From assembly GCA_013180625.2 (NCBI GenBank), contig SNVD02010008.1, positions 1 to 64,000 on the forward strand: a DNA stretch of 64,000 nucleotides, in the 5' to 3' direction. This document shows, one piece after another, positions 11,276 through 24,079 of this stretch (positions are counted from its first letter, which is position 1; the number at the start of each line of letters is the position of its first letter). The position numbers and the translations under genes are program-made. This stretch comes from Boswellia sacra. Taxonomy: Eukaryota > Streptophyta > Magnoliopsida > Sapindales > Burseraceae. Under the pieces are notes generated by a model. That model did not search any database. It worked only from the letters and a program-made list of their open reading frames with translations, and had not been told where the DNA came from.

Positions 11276-12434
11276 TCATTCAAATAGGGAGGGGTATTTG
11301 GTGCGTATTTCCTCCTCTAATTCCCAAGTTGCCTCCTCTATGGAGTGATTTTCCCAAAGTACTTTCACCAACGGTATGTTTCTTTTCCGAAGTCTATGCT
11401 TTTTGCGATCTATGATTCGAATCGGTCTCTCCTCATATGTAAGATCGGCTCTCAACTCCGGAAGTTCGGAACTCAGCACATGGGATGGATCGGAAACATA
11501 CTTCCTTAACATGGAGACATGAAAGACATCATGCACTCCAAACAATAAAGGTGGTAAGGCAAGTTTATATGCTACCTCTCCAATCCTCTCCAGAATCTCA
11601 TAAGGGCCAACTTAATTTCCTTTTCCTTCCAAATCGCATCACTCCCTTTATAGGAGCACCTTTAAGGAACACTTTATCTCCTGCTTTAAATTCTAACTTC
11701 TTCCTTCGCTGATCGACATAACTCTTCTGTCTGGTCTAAGCTGCATTCATTCTGTCCTTCACTTTTCAGATGATATCACATGTTTGCTGTACAAGTTCGA
11801 GCCCAAGTGTCTTTCTTTCACCAACCTCATCCCAATGGATGGGTGATCTACACTTCCTCCCATACAAGGCTTCATAAGGGGCCATTCCTGTTGTGGATTG
11901 ATAGCTGTTGTTGCATGGAAATTCAACTAAAGTCAAGTGCCTGTCCCAGCTATCCTTGAAGTCCAACACACAGGCTCTAAGCATATCTTCCAAAATCCGG
12001 ATGGTCCTCTCTGATTGACCATCTATTTGAGGATAAAAAGTCGTGCTGAACTTTAGTTTAGTGCCCAAAGCCTTATGTAAACTTTTCCAGAATTGGGAGG
12101 TGAATCTTGGGTCCCGATCTGAAATAATACATAGCGGTACTCCATGTAGTCTAACAATTTCATCTATATAGAGCTAGGCATATCTGTCCATAGTGAAGGT
12201 AGTGCGCATAGAAAGAAAATGCGCTGATTTCGTCAACCGGTCCACAATCACCCAAATTGCATCGCATCCATTCCTAGTCCTCGATAGACCCACATCAAAA
12301 TCCATAGTTATGTGTTCCCATTTCCATTCTGGTATTGATAGTGGATTAAGTAATCCCGATGGCCTTTGATGTTCAGCTTTAACTTGTTGGCAAACTAAGC
12401 ATTGTTCAACAAATTGAGCTATTTCTTTCTTCAT
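11276..12434 (-). pseudogene. Gypsy-1 integrase and chromodomain-like C terminus
   Basis: Three open blocks on the minus strand. 12434-12174 has the zinc-binding CLVCQQVKAEHQRPSGLL segment and the first catalytic aspartate in HITMDFDVGL, followed by VIVDRLTKSAHF. 12068-11766 has the later core ([20 protein letters not shown], with the catalytic glutamate). 11545-11276 carries FHVSMLRKY and ends in NHSIEEATWELEEEIRTKYP, the chromodomain-type ending that directs some chromoviruses to heterochromatin. The blocks lie in different frames with a stop between zinc finger and core, so it is inactive. Confidence 0.88.
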
Positions 12435-12443
12435 ACCAACCTA

Positions 12444-13875
12444 TCAGTAGTTATTTCGGAGATCTCTATACATCTTTGTACAGCCAAGATGCACCGAATA
12501 AGGAGAATTATATGCTTCATTCAATATTTCCCGTTTCAATTCCATCACATTAGGCACACATAGTCTTTCTTTGAAGTATAAGACTCCGTCAGAGGAGATA
12601 ACAAAACCTGGCCTCTTTCCCAATGGAACTTCTTCCATCACTTTCTTCAAAAAGACATCTTCATATTGACTCATCTTGATCTTCTCAATAATTGTGGGTT
12701 GCACGACCAATGAGGCCAAGTGTAAACATTCATTCGGCTGAACAATCTCAATAGCAAGTTTCTCCAGATCTTGCATTATTGACCGTTGTGTGGTAATTGA
12801 AGCAGCCATATGTCCAGAAGACTTTCTACTCAGGGCATCCGCCACCACATTCGTTTTTTCAGAATGATAATTGATGACACAATCATAATCCTTGACCAAC
12901 TCTAGCCATCGCCTTTGCCTCATATTTAATTCCTTCTGGGGTGAGGAAATATTTAAGGCTCTTGTGGTCAGTATAGATTTCACATCTTGCTCCGTATAAG
13001 TAATGCCTCCAAATCTTCAATGCAAATACCACTGCTGCCAGTTCTAGATCATGGGTAGGGTAATTCTTCTCATAGTCCTTCAATTGTCGAGATGCATAGG
13101 CTATAACCTTGCCATTTTGCATCAAAACACACCCCAACCTATTCTTAGAAGCATCACTGTATATCACAAATCCCTCTGAACCAGAAGGAATGGTCAGTAC
13201 TGGAGCTGTCACCAATCGGTTTTTAAGTTCCTGGAAACTCCTCTCACAGTCTTCCGACCATACAAAAGCTATATTTTTCCTAGTCAATTGTTAAGGGCGA
13301 GGCTATCTTAGAAAAGCCTTCAACAAATCTCCTATAGTATCCAGCAAATCCCAGAAAACTACGCACTTCAGTTACATTAGTTGGTCTCGGCCACTTCACA
13401 ATAGCTTCCACTTTGTTTGGGTCTACTGAGATCCCATCACCTGAAACAATGTGACCCAAGAAGGAAATCTGATTGAGCCAAAACTCACATTTCTTGAATT
13501 TAGCATACAGTTTCTTCTCTCTTAATAGCTGCAACACCTTTTTCAATTGCTGTTCATGTTCTTCAGAATTCTTATAATACACCAAAATATCATCAATAAA
13601 GACAATCACAAATTTGTCCAAGAATTCCCTGAAAACACGATTCATAAGATCTATAAAAATGGCTAGAGCGTTCGTGAGTCCGAAAGGCATCACCAAGAAT
13701 TCATAGTGCCCATACCTTATTCGAAAGACAGTCTTGGAAATGTCTTCCTTTCTAATCTTTAACTGAAGGTACCTAGATCAAAGACCAATCTTGGAAAACA
13801 CACTTGCCCCATGTAACTGATCAAGTAGATCATCAATCCTTGGAAGGGGATACTTGTTCTTTATAGTCACCCGAT
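12444..13875 (-). pseudogene. Gypsy-1 reverse transcriptase core and RNase H
   Basis: 13696-13280 contains [20 protein letters not shown] and the catalytic FIDDILVY (first D-D pair intact), then the RT thumb to [17 protein letters not shown]. 13287-12883 holds RNase H with [33 protein letters not shown] and [10 protein letters not shown]. 12983-12444 continues with NVVADALSRK and the linker to the integrase zinc finger (HLGCTKMYRDLR). The N-terminal RT segment between 13697 and 13875 is out of frame. Together these would make and trim element cDNA. Confidence 0.9.
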
Positions 13876-15780
13876 TTAACTCACGATAATCAATGCACTC
13901 ATTGTCCCATCCTTTTTCTTCACAAACAGAACTGGTGCTCCCCAAGGTGAGACTCTGGGACGGATGAAACCCTTGTCCAGTAACTTCTGTAACTGCTCCT
14001 TTAGTTCCTTGAGTTTTGTTGGTGATATCCGATATGAAACTTTGGATATAGGAGTGGTTCCCGATAAAAGATCGATAGTGAATTCAATCTCTCGATCGGG
14101 AGAGAGTCCGGGTAATTCTTCTAGGAACACATCTGTAAATTCATTTACCACTGGAATGTTCTGAATACTCTTTCCTTCCTCCAGTGTTTCCATAACACAA
14201 GCTAAGAAACCCATACATCCATTTCGAAGGAACTTTTGAGCTTTCAAAGCTGAAACAATCTGTGGCAATGAGACTATATCTGCCCCGACAAAGTTGCACT
14301 CCAATCCAAGTGGAGTATGGAATACCACTTTCTTCTCAAAACACTTGACATCTGTATGATATTTAGATAGCCATTCCATACCCAGAATCATATCAAAATC
14401 ACGTATCTCTAGGATGATTAGATTGGCCTCTAACTCTTGACTGTTTATTTTGATCGGGCAGGATTTAAACTCTTCTCTAGCACATAATGTCATCCCCGAA
14501 GGAGTAAAGACACACATCTCAACCTCCATAATTGAAGGCTTTACCTCCACTTTATGAGCAAAAGTACGAGACATAAAGGAATGAGTGGCACCTGAATCAA
14601 ACAATACATGAGCATTATGACCAAGAATAAGGATAATACCAGAAACAACAGACGGAGCCTCCCGTGCTTCAGCGGTGGTGAGGGCATAGACTCTTCCTTG
14701 TGCTCGTGGTTCTCTACCCGGTGCATTCTGAACTCCACTAGGAGTAATTAGAGCTTGACTGGCTTCAGGATATGAAGCAACAAAGTGTCCAGTTTTGCCA
14801 CATCGAAAGCATGCTCCAATCTTGAAATGACACAGTCCTTTATGTGGTCTGTGGCATGTGTCACATACAGGAAATTCTTTCCTACCCGTATTCTGCTTCT
14901 TCTTTCCCTTGCCTTTCTTGAATTGTTTGCTATTGTTCCTCCATGGCTTCCTTGATTGAGAACCAGAACCCTCTTCTTTTGACTTGCCAGCTTCAGTCAT
15001 TTCTTCATCTCTGGCCAATATCTGAGCCTTTCTCAGCACTACATTGTAGCTTTTCAATTCTAGAACTACCACGTGCCTTCGGATTTTGGGTTTTAGGCCT
15101 CTCTCAAAGAACTTGGCTTTCTCTTCTTCTGTACTGATGAGGTGTGGAGCAAATCTGGAGAGAGCCTCAAACTTCTTTTCATATTCTGTGAGGGACATGG
15201 ACCCCTGAGTTAACTGTACAAATTCAGTAATCTTCTCATTCTTCAATGACTGAGGGAAGTACTTGTTGTAAAACAACTCTATAAACTGAACCCAAGTAAG
15301 GACTCCATCTTCCCCAGTGTGAGCTCTCTTGGTCATTTCCCACCAGTAACTTGCACTATCCTTTAGCATAAAAGTAGCGCATGTGAGCCATTATGCGTCA
15401 ATACACCCCATAAGCTCGAATATCTTCTCCATTTCACGAACCTATTCTTCTATAGCTAATGGGTCTTTTGAGCCTATAAAGGATGGAGGGTTGAGTCATC
15501 TAAACTGCTCCACAACTTGTATATTTTCAGAAGTGGTGGTGGAACTAAGTTGTGCAGCCTCTCATCTCACATCTGTCAGAATCTGTACCAACTCTTAGAC
15601 TGTAGTGTCCTAAGCCCGTGAGCTGCTACTAGTCTCAGCATGCCTCTTCGGTCTTCTATTTCTGACCAAAGCATGTTCATCCAGCTTCGGAGTTCGTCTC
15701 ACTCTGGATGTGGAGCTAACCCTCCTCAGTTCCTCCATGGTGGGGTTATCAGCTCTCCTAGGTCGTCCCGATCGAGACAT
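13876..15780 (-). pseudogene. Gypsy-1 Gag, zinc knuckle, protease and RT N terminus
   Basis: A start codon at 15778-15780 begins a basic N terminus (MSRSGRPRRAD). The same frame continues to 13876 but has several stops between 15370 and 15615. From 15369 it is open for 497 codons. It holds the Retrotrans_gag domain (FYNKYFPQSLKNEKITEF), a knuckle reading CFRCGKTGHFVASYP in which the last cysteine of CCHC is replaced by tyrosine, the protease motif VLFDSGATHSF, and RT start [20 protein letters not shown]. Gag-Pro-Pol as one frame is normal for chromoviruses. Confidence 0.9.
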
Positions 15781-15999
15781 GGCTATCAATTCTGATAATC
15801 ACAATAGAATGAGGCACCATATAAATAACAATAATACTAATAATAATAATAATTAGCACTCCTCATCATATACAACCATTTCAGAGATTTCAATATGGAA
15901 ATCAAACAATTATCAATCTTACTTACTATGGAGGATTTGGCATGGACTTGGTTCCCTTGACCGCTTGCAATAAAAGTGTCTACAGAACCTTAAACCTAT

Positions 16000-16011
16000 G
16001 CTCTGATACCA
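16000..16011 (-). other. Primer-binding site of Gypsy-1
   Basis: The minus strand reads TGGTATCAGAGC, the initiator tRNA-Met complement, four bases from the inner end of the 5' LTR (16016). Confidence 0.9.
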
Positions 16012-16015
16012 CTAC

Positions 16016-18597
16016 TGTCACAATCCATATAGTACACATAGAAAGTAACATTTTATGCAGTCATTTAAATGTGAACTCTAATATTTCTTTCAAAAATTAA
16101 TATAAGTATCAATCAAACAGAGTTCCTAATCACAACCACCTCATTCTACTGCATTTAAGTATATTCAAAAATCAAAAGAAGTTCTATAGTATGGCTATGC
16201 TAATATAGAGCAGCGGTTTATGGTTGCCAAGAGAACTTTGTTAGCAATGCCAAAAATCCTCTATCCATAGCTCAATCTACTGATCACCTAAGGCACACAA
16301 CAACTTTAATGAGTAAAACTCAGTAAGTAACCTAGGTGAATATACAATAATAAACAATAACAAGAGAATTCAGTCCACAGTATGAAACTATCCATTTCTA
16401 ACTATATAAGCATTAACTAACTTGTTAAAGAAGAAATGATCCGAGTTCACTTCGGTTACATTTGCACTCCCGCGCCAATTTTCTGTCTAAACCTTTGTAG
16501 GTCGATTCAATCTCACATAAGTGAGTTCACATTTCTCTACTCATCGCCTTTTCATGTACAATCACAAACACATAATGAGAAAGCTCCCACAGTATCAGTT
16601 ACAATTACCTAGGGGAAAAGGCTCTCTAATCAAAGTAGGACTTTTCATTTCACAGTCAGTTCCCATATAATAGCTCAAGGCTAGTATGACAATCCGAGTG
16701 ATACCAGGCTTATGCTATCGAATCTCATCTAGAGGAACACATAGTCCAAACCTCCCCTCAAGCCATGGGAGTGTGGAGTACTCAAGGGTAGTCTGACAAT
16801 CCGGGTGATATCGGGCCCATGCTACCGAATCTCGTCTAGAGAAACGCATGGTCCAGACCTCCCCTCAAGCCACAGAACATTACAAAATATTACGAATACA
16901 TTTAGATGCCTACACTTGAAATAGCTAGAGGCTAGTCTGACAATCCGGGTGATACCGGGCCCATGTTACCGAATCTTGTCTAGAGAAACACATGGTCCAA
17001 ACCTCCCCTCAAGCCATGAGAGCTAAACTTCCTAGGTCTTGGCATGCCAATCATGTTTCACCATTCACAGTCAGTCACACATAAAAGAAGTTCGATATCA
17101 ACCTTCTAGAACAGTCACAATATCTCACATTCAAGCATCAAGGTTCTAGCAATTAATAGTGTTACAATCCACAAAACTACATGCATACAGTACACAATTT
17201 ATTATGGCCTTATAATAGTTAGCTTACTTACCTTGTACAACTGCTTTTCGATGATTGTGATTGACCTAAAAATAAAACAAAAATATCTTTTTAGGTCACC
17301 ATACACTTGTAAAACATTTCCCCTTTTAGGCTCTATTTCTATACTTACTTTGACAAATAATTTATAACTTTTTTTATCTACTTCCAAAATTCACACAATT
17401 AGGTGGACATCTTTTACACACATACCTCATGTCTCCTCATAATTTTTAGAGCCAATTGCGGTCATTTGGCCACTCAAAATAATCAAATTCATTACCTTAA
17501 CAATTCTGCCATTGCATTCACTTCACTGAGCAGTATCGACTTAAAAATTTGTAGGAATTTCAATTCTACTCAATTGGCTATAAAAATTTACATACTGGTA
17601 TATAACACATATATATACGTCCATATCAAAAATCATGGCTTTTCAAGGGTTTAGGTCATTCAAATCGAATTATTTCTAACTGCCCTATTTTGGAAGTTAA
17701 AAATTCCAAGTTTAGCAAGCCAATTTTAAAAATATATAACAATTCATACAGAGCTTAAATCCCAGTAAAAATTTAAATTCTTATATCTAACACATAGAAG
17801 AACTTACATAAAAAAATTTGGGTAATTTTACAAAGATTTTAAGCTTCAACTAAATTCATTTTCCCCTACTCTGTTTCAAAACAGGGAAATGTGAGATTCC
17901 AGACCAGAAGTTCATAAATTCAGTATAATTCACGCACTTTGAATTTTTAAGTGATTCTAATTTCTATAAACTCCTAGACCTGTCATTTTTCATCCATAAA
18001 AATTTCAGAACAAGAAAACTTTCCCCTGAGTTTTGGGAATTTTCGGAACATGCACTGCTCAGTGTAACAAAATTTCCTAGATTTGAACTAAACTCTCAAT
18101 TCTAGCTTATATCTTCATCCTCTTGCTTAGATGCATTCAAAACTCATTCAAATTCATGTTTCCACACAAATTATAAGCATACATGACATCAGATATCATA
18201 ACTCATCTCATAACCAAAGAAATTCTTGTAAATGAATAGACAATAACACAAGGATTCAAATGAAGAATTTGATTCTTACCTATTCTTTCGTTCTCCTTCC
18301 TTAAATTCTTGGTGGTTTGGTGTAAAGAAAAATTGAAAGAGAGCAAGAAAGGCTGGGACGTGAGCCAAAAGAAGGAAAAGAAAAATTACATAATTCTAGA
18401 GTCTCTTCCTCTTTTATAGACAACGATAAAGGCCATTTACATTTTGGTCCTCCCTCTTCCCACTCTTTTAATTAAATACATCACTCTTTAATCTTTGCAC
18501 TAACAATTAAATACATCACATATACATTAATGTATATTAATACACATGTATCCATAATCCATGATACCATGTGTACTACAAAATTTAGGATGTTATA
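16016..18597 (-). repeat. Gypsy-1 5' LTR (2,582 bp)
   Basis: Colinear with 8603-11180. Its terminal CA has decayed to TA at 18596-18597. Most differences I can see between the two LTRs are single-base substitutions and small indels, so the insertion is moderately old. A TATAAAAG box on the minus strand lies at 18411-18418, placed to drive the element. Confidence 0.9.
18411..18418 (-). promoter_or_regulatory. Putative TATA box of the Gypsy-1 5' LTR
   Basis: TATAAAAG on the minus strand, conserved at the equivalent position of the other LTR (10994-11001). Confidence 0.5.
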
Positions 18598-19828
18598 GCT
18601 TTCTCCTACTTATATTATTATACTAATATTATCACTCGTTACCAAGCCATAAGCTTTACGGCTTCCCACCACTCCTATACCACTAGTTTTGGCAACTTTC
18701 ACCTTTATGTTTAAAGCATATGAGTTGTAAATACATTATTTTCCACAATAAAAATTCCCATATTCAAAGTCTTCTCCAAGTCATCTTACAATATATAAAG
18801 TCTCGTCCAAACTCAAAGTCTCCTCCAAACTGTGAGGCTTAGTTTTTATAACAAGATAGTTAAATTTCATGTCTATAATATAAGAAAAACAGAAAAATAA
18901 AGACAAAATGAAATAAATCTATGTCTTCTATAAAGACAAGTATAGTAACTTTCAAAATGTCTTAATTTTATTTTCTATGAAATTAGTGCACATGAGCATT
19001 ACTTTCCACGATAGGGATTCCACAATATTCAAAGTCTCCTTCAAATCGTGAGACTTGATTTTTATAAAAAGGTAATCAAATTTCATATCTATAATATAAG
19101 AAAAAAATGAAGTCATAGAGGGGGATAATTCTATGTCTTTTATAAAGACAAGGAAAGCACAGCAACTTTTAAAATGTCTTAATTTTATTTTCCTGTGAAA
19201 TTAGTGCATATATGAGCTTTAAATACATTATTTTCCATAATAGGGTTTCCATAATAGGGATTCCCTACTTACGTCGTCGACATTGTCGTCATCATCGTTA
19301 TTATTATTATCACTCATTTTCTTTAGTAAATGACGACTTAATTATTTAAATTTTAGAATAATTATTTTCAAAAAAAAAGGGCACAAAATTTTTTCTTGTT
19401 CTTTTTTAAATAACTCTAGCCCACTTCAGCCCAGCACATACCTCTATATTCAAATTTTTATTGAAAATTTATTTGCTTAATTCTTAGAAAAAGTATATAT
19501 CATGCTATATATGTTTCTTTCTTATAGGTGTTTTCAATTGATTGATAAAAAATATCTACAAGTAGTGCATTATTATCAAGTGATTAAATAGAGAAAAAGC
19601 ATTTATAATGACCATTGAAAAAGAAAACGAAAAGAAGATAGAAAAGAATTGATTGAAATTAATTTTCTAAATATGAAGTAGAGTCGAATCAATTTACCAT
19701 GTGATTTCTATGAAAATCAAAATTATTTTCCTTTGGGTTACGTACGTCTCTTACCATGCTAAAAGATTACAAATATGTGGGTGACAGAGCACATTTGTAT
19801 GTTACGAGTCACGAACCTTATTAATTAT
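18598..19828 (+). repeat. Repeat R, copy 1, core with 230-265-bp tandem subunits
   Basis: Matches R2 at 45815-46955 and R3 at 47480-47940 and 53140-53660. Inside, a subunit carrying TACATTATTTTCCACAAT, a CTCCTTCAAAC-like block and TAAAGACAAG recurs, with landmarks near 18737, 19003 and 19231. No coding sequence is recognised. The copy ends at TTATTAATTA (19828), where pararetrovirus DNA begins. R2 reads on past this point. Confidence 0.85.
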
Positions 19829-22287
19829 CAAAAACACGTTTCTTTGATGTATATTCAATATTATCAAAACAGCAAAAGATGTGTATAATTCAGTCAATTC
19901 ATCAAAACTTGTAATCAATGTGTCTCTTTTATGTATCCATTAGTCAAAGAAATTAATCATGTCATTGGATTTCAAAAGTTTTTAAGTTCGTCACTAAGTC
20001 TATATTAGAAGTCTTGTAAACAAAGAGAGGGCATCGGCTAGAAAAGAGTGACTCTTTGCCTTACAAGTTCTCTTGCAATCTTTTTAAAGAGAGTTTTCAA
20101 TAAAGTAAGTTTTACTCATCTCTTATTTTCCACATTTCCAACCTGTTATTTAAGTCATACGCTTTGTTTGTATGCTTTTATAGTCATTACTTTTGACACC
20201 AAGTATCAAAATAGATAAACCAAGAATGATCAAATGTTCTAAGATAAAACATATTAAACCAGACTTTTTGATAGTCAAAGTGTTTTACTCTTTGATTTTG
20301 TCATGTAAAAATTCTCTTGTTAAGAAATCTGGAATAGAATTATTTTTCCCTTTAATAAATTCAATTTCAAAATCAAATATGAATAAAATTGCCTGCCATC
20401 TTGCAAAATTTTGTTTAGAAACTAAATTTTTTACATCTTTTTGTAAAACCTCTTTTATAGATTTGTAATCAATAGGAAGTAAAAATCTTTTGTTGAACAA
20501 ATCATCTTAAAATTTTGTAATATATAAAACAATTGATATAATTTCTTTTTTAATAGTTGAGTAATTCTTTTGTGGTCCGAGGCATAATCCTGAATGATAT
20601 TTAACTAAATCTTTTTTACTCGATTCTGGTAGTTTTTGTTCAAGGATGCCTCCATATCCTATTTCTGAGGTATCTGTTTCTACAATCATAAATTTATCAA
20701 GATGTGAAATTCCTAAGCAGGAAGTGTCTTGACCTTTTCTTTTAAAATTTTGACTATAATAGTATGGTGATCTGTCCAGGGCAAAGGATTCTTTTGAAGT
20801 CTTTGAAATAAATATTTGCATAATTTTCTAAGATTTGGAAAGAAATATGAGACATAATTTAAAGATCCTAAGAATATTTGTAATTAATTTTTATCTTTAA
20901 TTTCATCTAGAAATTTGTCAGCAAATCTGTTGCTTTTTGGACAGTTTTTATTGTTCTTTGATATATGTCATATCTTAAAAATCTTATCTTTATTTGGAAT
21001 AACTTCATTTTGGGGGTAAAAATAATTAGACCATTTTTCTTGACTACATAAAAGAAGTTTTGAAATGTTTAAAATGTTGCTCTATTGCTTCAGAGAAGAT
21101 TAATATATTATCTATACATACTATAATAAATTTTGTATAAGGGTTGAAGATATCATTTATAATATGTTGAAATTCAGATGGAGCATTTTTTAGTCCAAAT
21201 GGCATTACATTCTATTTGTAATGCCCAAATGGAACTGTAAAAGCTATTTCATATCTATCTTGTTCTGTAATTTGAACTTGCCAAAATCCAATTTTCATAT
21301 CAAATTTTGAAAATAATATCGCATCATAAAGTCTTTTGACTAAGTCTCCTTTATTCGGAATAGGATATCTAATCCATTGTAATACTTTATTTAATGGTTT
21401 ATAATTGATTACTAATCTTGTAACTCCTCTTTCTAATTCAGGTTTTTTATTAACATAAAATGTTGCACAACTCCGAAATGATTTTGATTCTCTTATTAAT
21501 TTCTTCTTTAATAAATCTTGTATTTCCTCTTGACAATATTGTAACAATTCTTGATTCATTTGAATTAGCCTAACTTTTGTTGGAATTAGTTTTTCATTAA
21601 GTTCTTTGATATATGGTGAAGTAACTATATGTTTTTTCCTACCCCAAAATTGATTACGCAAATCTGAGCATACTTCCTTTCTAAATTCATTTTCAATTTA
21701 TTATATATCTTCTTTAATATTAGGTTTTTCTAATTTTTCTTCAATTTTTTTATATTAAATTTCTTTTTGTAGATAGCTAATATGATGTTTTTTGTTAATT
21801 ATTAAATTAATTTGTTTAGTAATTGTATTTTGGTGTAATAAATGGATCTCTTTAGTATCTATTGGTGATAAAAATTTAAAGCTTATTTTTGTTTCCATAA
21901 TATCAGTATGAATTCTTTGACCATCAACTTTAAATAGATATATTTGTGTTAAAAATGAAGTTCCTGGAATAATATTTTGACTAAATTTTTTACTAATATA
22001 AATGTTATTTTAAAGCAATATCCTTGATTACATATGTGCAATTAATTGCTTGAGCTGTCAAAAATATCCAACTCATATCCAACTCACTCTCTAGAAAGGC
22101 GGTGGAAAAGTAAAGTAAGCTTATCTCATGCCAAAAGAAGACAAGTAGAAGTGTCCACGTTTCTTTGATGTATATTCAAGATTATCAAAAACAGTAAAAG
22201 ATGTGTATAATTGAGTTAATTCATCAAAATTTGTAATCAATATGTCTTTTTTATGTACCTTTTAGTCAACGTCATTAATCATATCAT
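19829..22287 (-). mobile_element. Pararetrovirus segment A (rearranged)
   Basis: In minus sense: intergenic DNA (22287-22080), a short ORF2-like scrap, protease end, RT and RNase H (to 20285), an ORF2 scrap (20275-20188) joined directly to the RNase H end, then intergenic DNA again (to 19829). Compared with V1 it lacks the movement and capsid genes and about 600 bases of ORF2. It is a deleted derivative. Its right part is the left arm of the inverted repeat. Confidence 0.8.
20285..21661 (-). pseudogene. Segment A reverse transcriptase and RNase H
   Basis: 21661-21212 reads the RT fingers and palm (RGVTRLVINYKPLNKVLQW, FDMKIGFWQV, VPFGHYK). The catalytic block near 21110 is altered: the YxDD position reads CIDN. 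20821-20507 and 20500-20285 carry RNase H, with ETDTSEIGYGGILEQ, NYSTIKKEI and a C terminus IKGKNNSIPDFLTREF. Several stops separate the parts. It is inactive on both counts. Confidence 0.85.
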
Positions 22288-24067
22288 GATTAAATATTGA
22301 TTCCTTACAACACTCCTTATATAGACTTAGGGACGGACTTCAAAACTTTTGAAATCCAATGACATGATTAATTACTTTGACTAATGGGTACACAAAAGAG
22401 ACACATTAATTATAAGTTTTGATAAATTGACTCAACTATACACATCTTTTATTGTTTCTGATAATACTAAATATACATCAAAGAAATGTGGACATTTCTA
22501 CTTGTCTTCTTTTGGCATGAGATAAGCTTGCTTTACTTTTCTACCGCCTTTCCAGAGAGTGAGTTGGATATGTGTTGGATATGCTTGACAGCTCAAGCAA
22601 TTAATCGCACACATGTAATCAAGGATATTGCTTTAAAATAATATTTATATTAGTAAAAAATCTTAGTCAAAATATTATTCTAAGAATTCCATTTTTAACA
22701 AAATTATATCTATTTAAAGTTGATAGTTAAGAAATTCATACTAATATTATGGGAACAAAAATAAGCTTTAAATTTTTATCACCAATAGATACTAAAGAGA
22801 TTAATTTATTAGAACAAAATACAATTACTAAACAAATTAATTTAATAATTAACAAAAAAAATCATATTAATTATCTACAAAAAGAAATTTAATATAAAAG
22901 AATTGAAGAACAATTAGAAAAACCTAATATTAAAGAAGATATAGAATAAATTGAAAATAAATTTAAAAAAGAAGTATGCTCAGATTTGCCTAATTAATTT
23001 TGGGATAGGAAAAAACATATAGTTACTTTATTATATATCAAAGAATTTAATCAAATACAAATTCCAACAAAAGTTAGGCTAATTCAAATGAATCAAGAAT
23101 TATTACAATATTGTCACGAGGAAATACAAGATTTATTAAAGAAGAAATTAATAGAGAATCAAAATCACCTCTGAGTTGTGCAGCATTTTATGTTAATAAA
23201 AAACCTGAACTAAAAAGGGGAGTTCCAAGATTAGTAATCGATTATAAATCATTAAATAAAGTATTACAATGGATTAGATATCATATTCCTAATAAAGGAG
23301 ACTTAGTTAAAAGACTTTATGATGCAATATTATTGTCAAAATTTGATATGAAAAGTGGATTTTGGCAAGTTTAAATAGCATAACAAGATATATATAAAAC
23401 AGCTTTTACAGTTCCATTTGGGCATCACGAATGAAATGTAATGCCATTTGGACTAAAAAATGCTCCATCTGAGTTTCAACACATTATGAATGATATATTC
23501 AACCCTTATACAAAATTTATTATAGTATATATAGATGATATATTAATCTTCTTAGAAGCAATAGAGCAACATTTTAAACATTTGAAAACATTCTTTTATA
23601 TAGTCGAGAAAAATGGTCTAGTTATTTTTGCCCCCAAAAATGAAGTTATTCCAAACAAAGATAAGATTTTTAGGATATGACATATATCAAGGAACAATAT
23701 AACCTGTCCAAAGAGCAATAGAATTTGCTGATAAATTTTCAGATAAAATTAAAGATAAAAATCAATTACAATTTTTCTTAGAATCTTTAAATTATGTCTC
23801 AGATTTTTTGCCAAATCTTAGAAAATTATGCAAACCTTTAATTCAAAGACTTCAAAAGAATCACTTGCCCTGGATGGATCAACATACTAGTATAGTCAAA
23901 ATTTTAAAAGAAAAGGTCAAGACACTTCCTTGCTTAGGAATTCCACATCTTGATACATTTATGATTGTAGAAACAGATGTCTCAGAAATAGGATATGGAG
24001 GCATCCTTAAACAAAAACTGCCAAAATAAAGTAAAGAAGATTTAGTTAGATATCATTCAGGATTATG
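20583..24067. repeat. Large inverted repeat of pararetrovirus sequence (arms ~1.7 kb, loop ~72 bp)
   Basis: The left arm (about 20583-22287) and right arm (about 22360-24067) are reverse complements. Both run from intergenic DNA through the same ORF2 scrap and protease junction into RT and RNase H, with visible but modest divergence. The unpaired centre (22288-22359) is single-copy relative to the arms and contains the viral TATA-like CCTTATATAGAC. Right arm ends exactly where the degenerate primer site of V1 begins. Confidence 0.85.
22745..24067 (+). pseudogene. Segment B protease end, reverse transcriptase and RNase H
   Basis: Plus-strand counterpart of segment A. 23111-23374 has the RT fingers and palm (LVIDYKSLNKVLQW, FDMKSGFWQV). 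23441-23680 has MPFGLKNAPSEFQHIMND and the catalytic YIDDILIF, the only copy in the window with the canonical aspartates. 23808-24029 covers the RT-RNase H connection and the first RNase H block (ETDVSEIGYGGILKQ). Stops and frameshifts separate the pieces, and RNase H is cut off at 24067. Confidence 0.85.
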
Positions 24068-24079
24068 GCTCTGATAACA
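24068..24079 (-). other. Degenerate pararetrovirus primer-binding site
   Basis: The minus strand reads TGTTATCAGAGC, one base off the iMet complement. It marks the end of one genome unit and lies on the breakpoint with segment B. Confidence 0.7.

Larger units (their letters stand above)
8603..18597 (-). mobile_element. Gypsy-1: complete chromovirus-type Ty3/gypsy element, decayed coding region
   Basis: About 10.0 kb: LTRs at 8603-11180 and 16016-18597, iMet primer-binding site at 16000-16011, and minus-strand gag, protease, RT, RNase H, integrase and a C-terminal chromodomain-like tail, the order and ending typical of plant chromoviruses (Tekay/Del-like). Flanks show a 5-bp target duplication ACTTT (8598-8602) and GCTTT (18598-18602) with one mismatch. 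The R2 copy reads straight across the site near 45815. Stops and frameshifts break every domain, so it cannot encode its own proteins. Confidence 0.93.
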
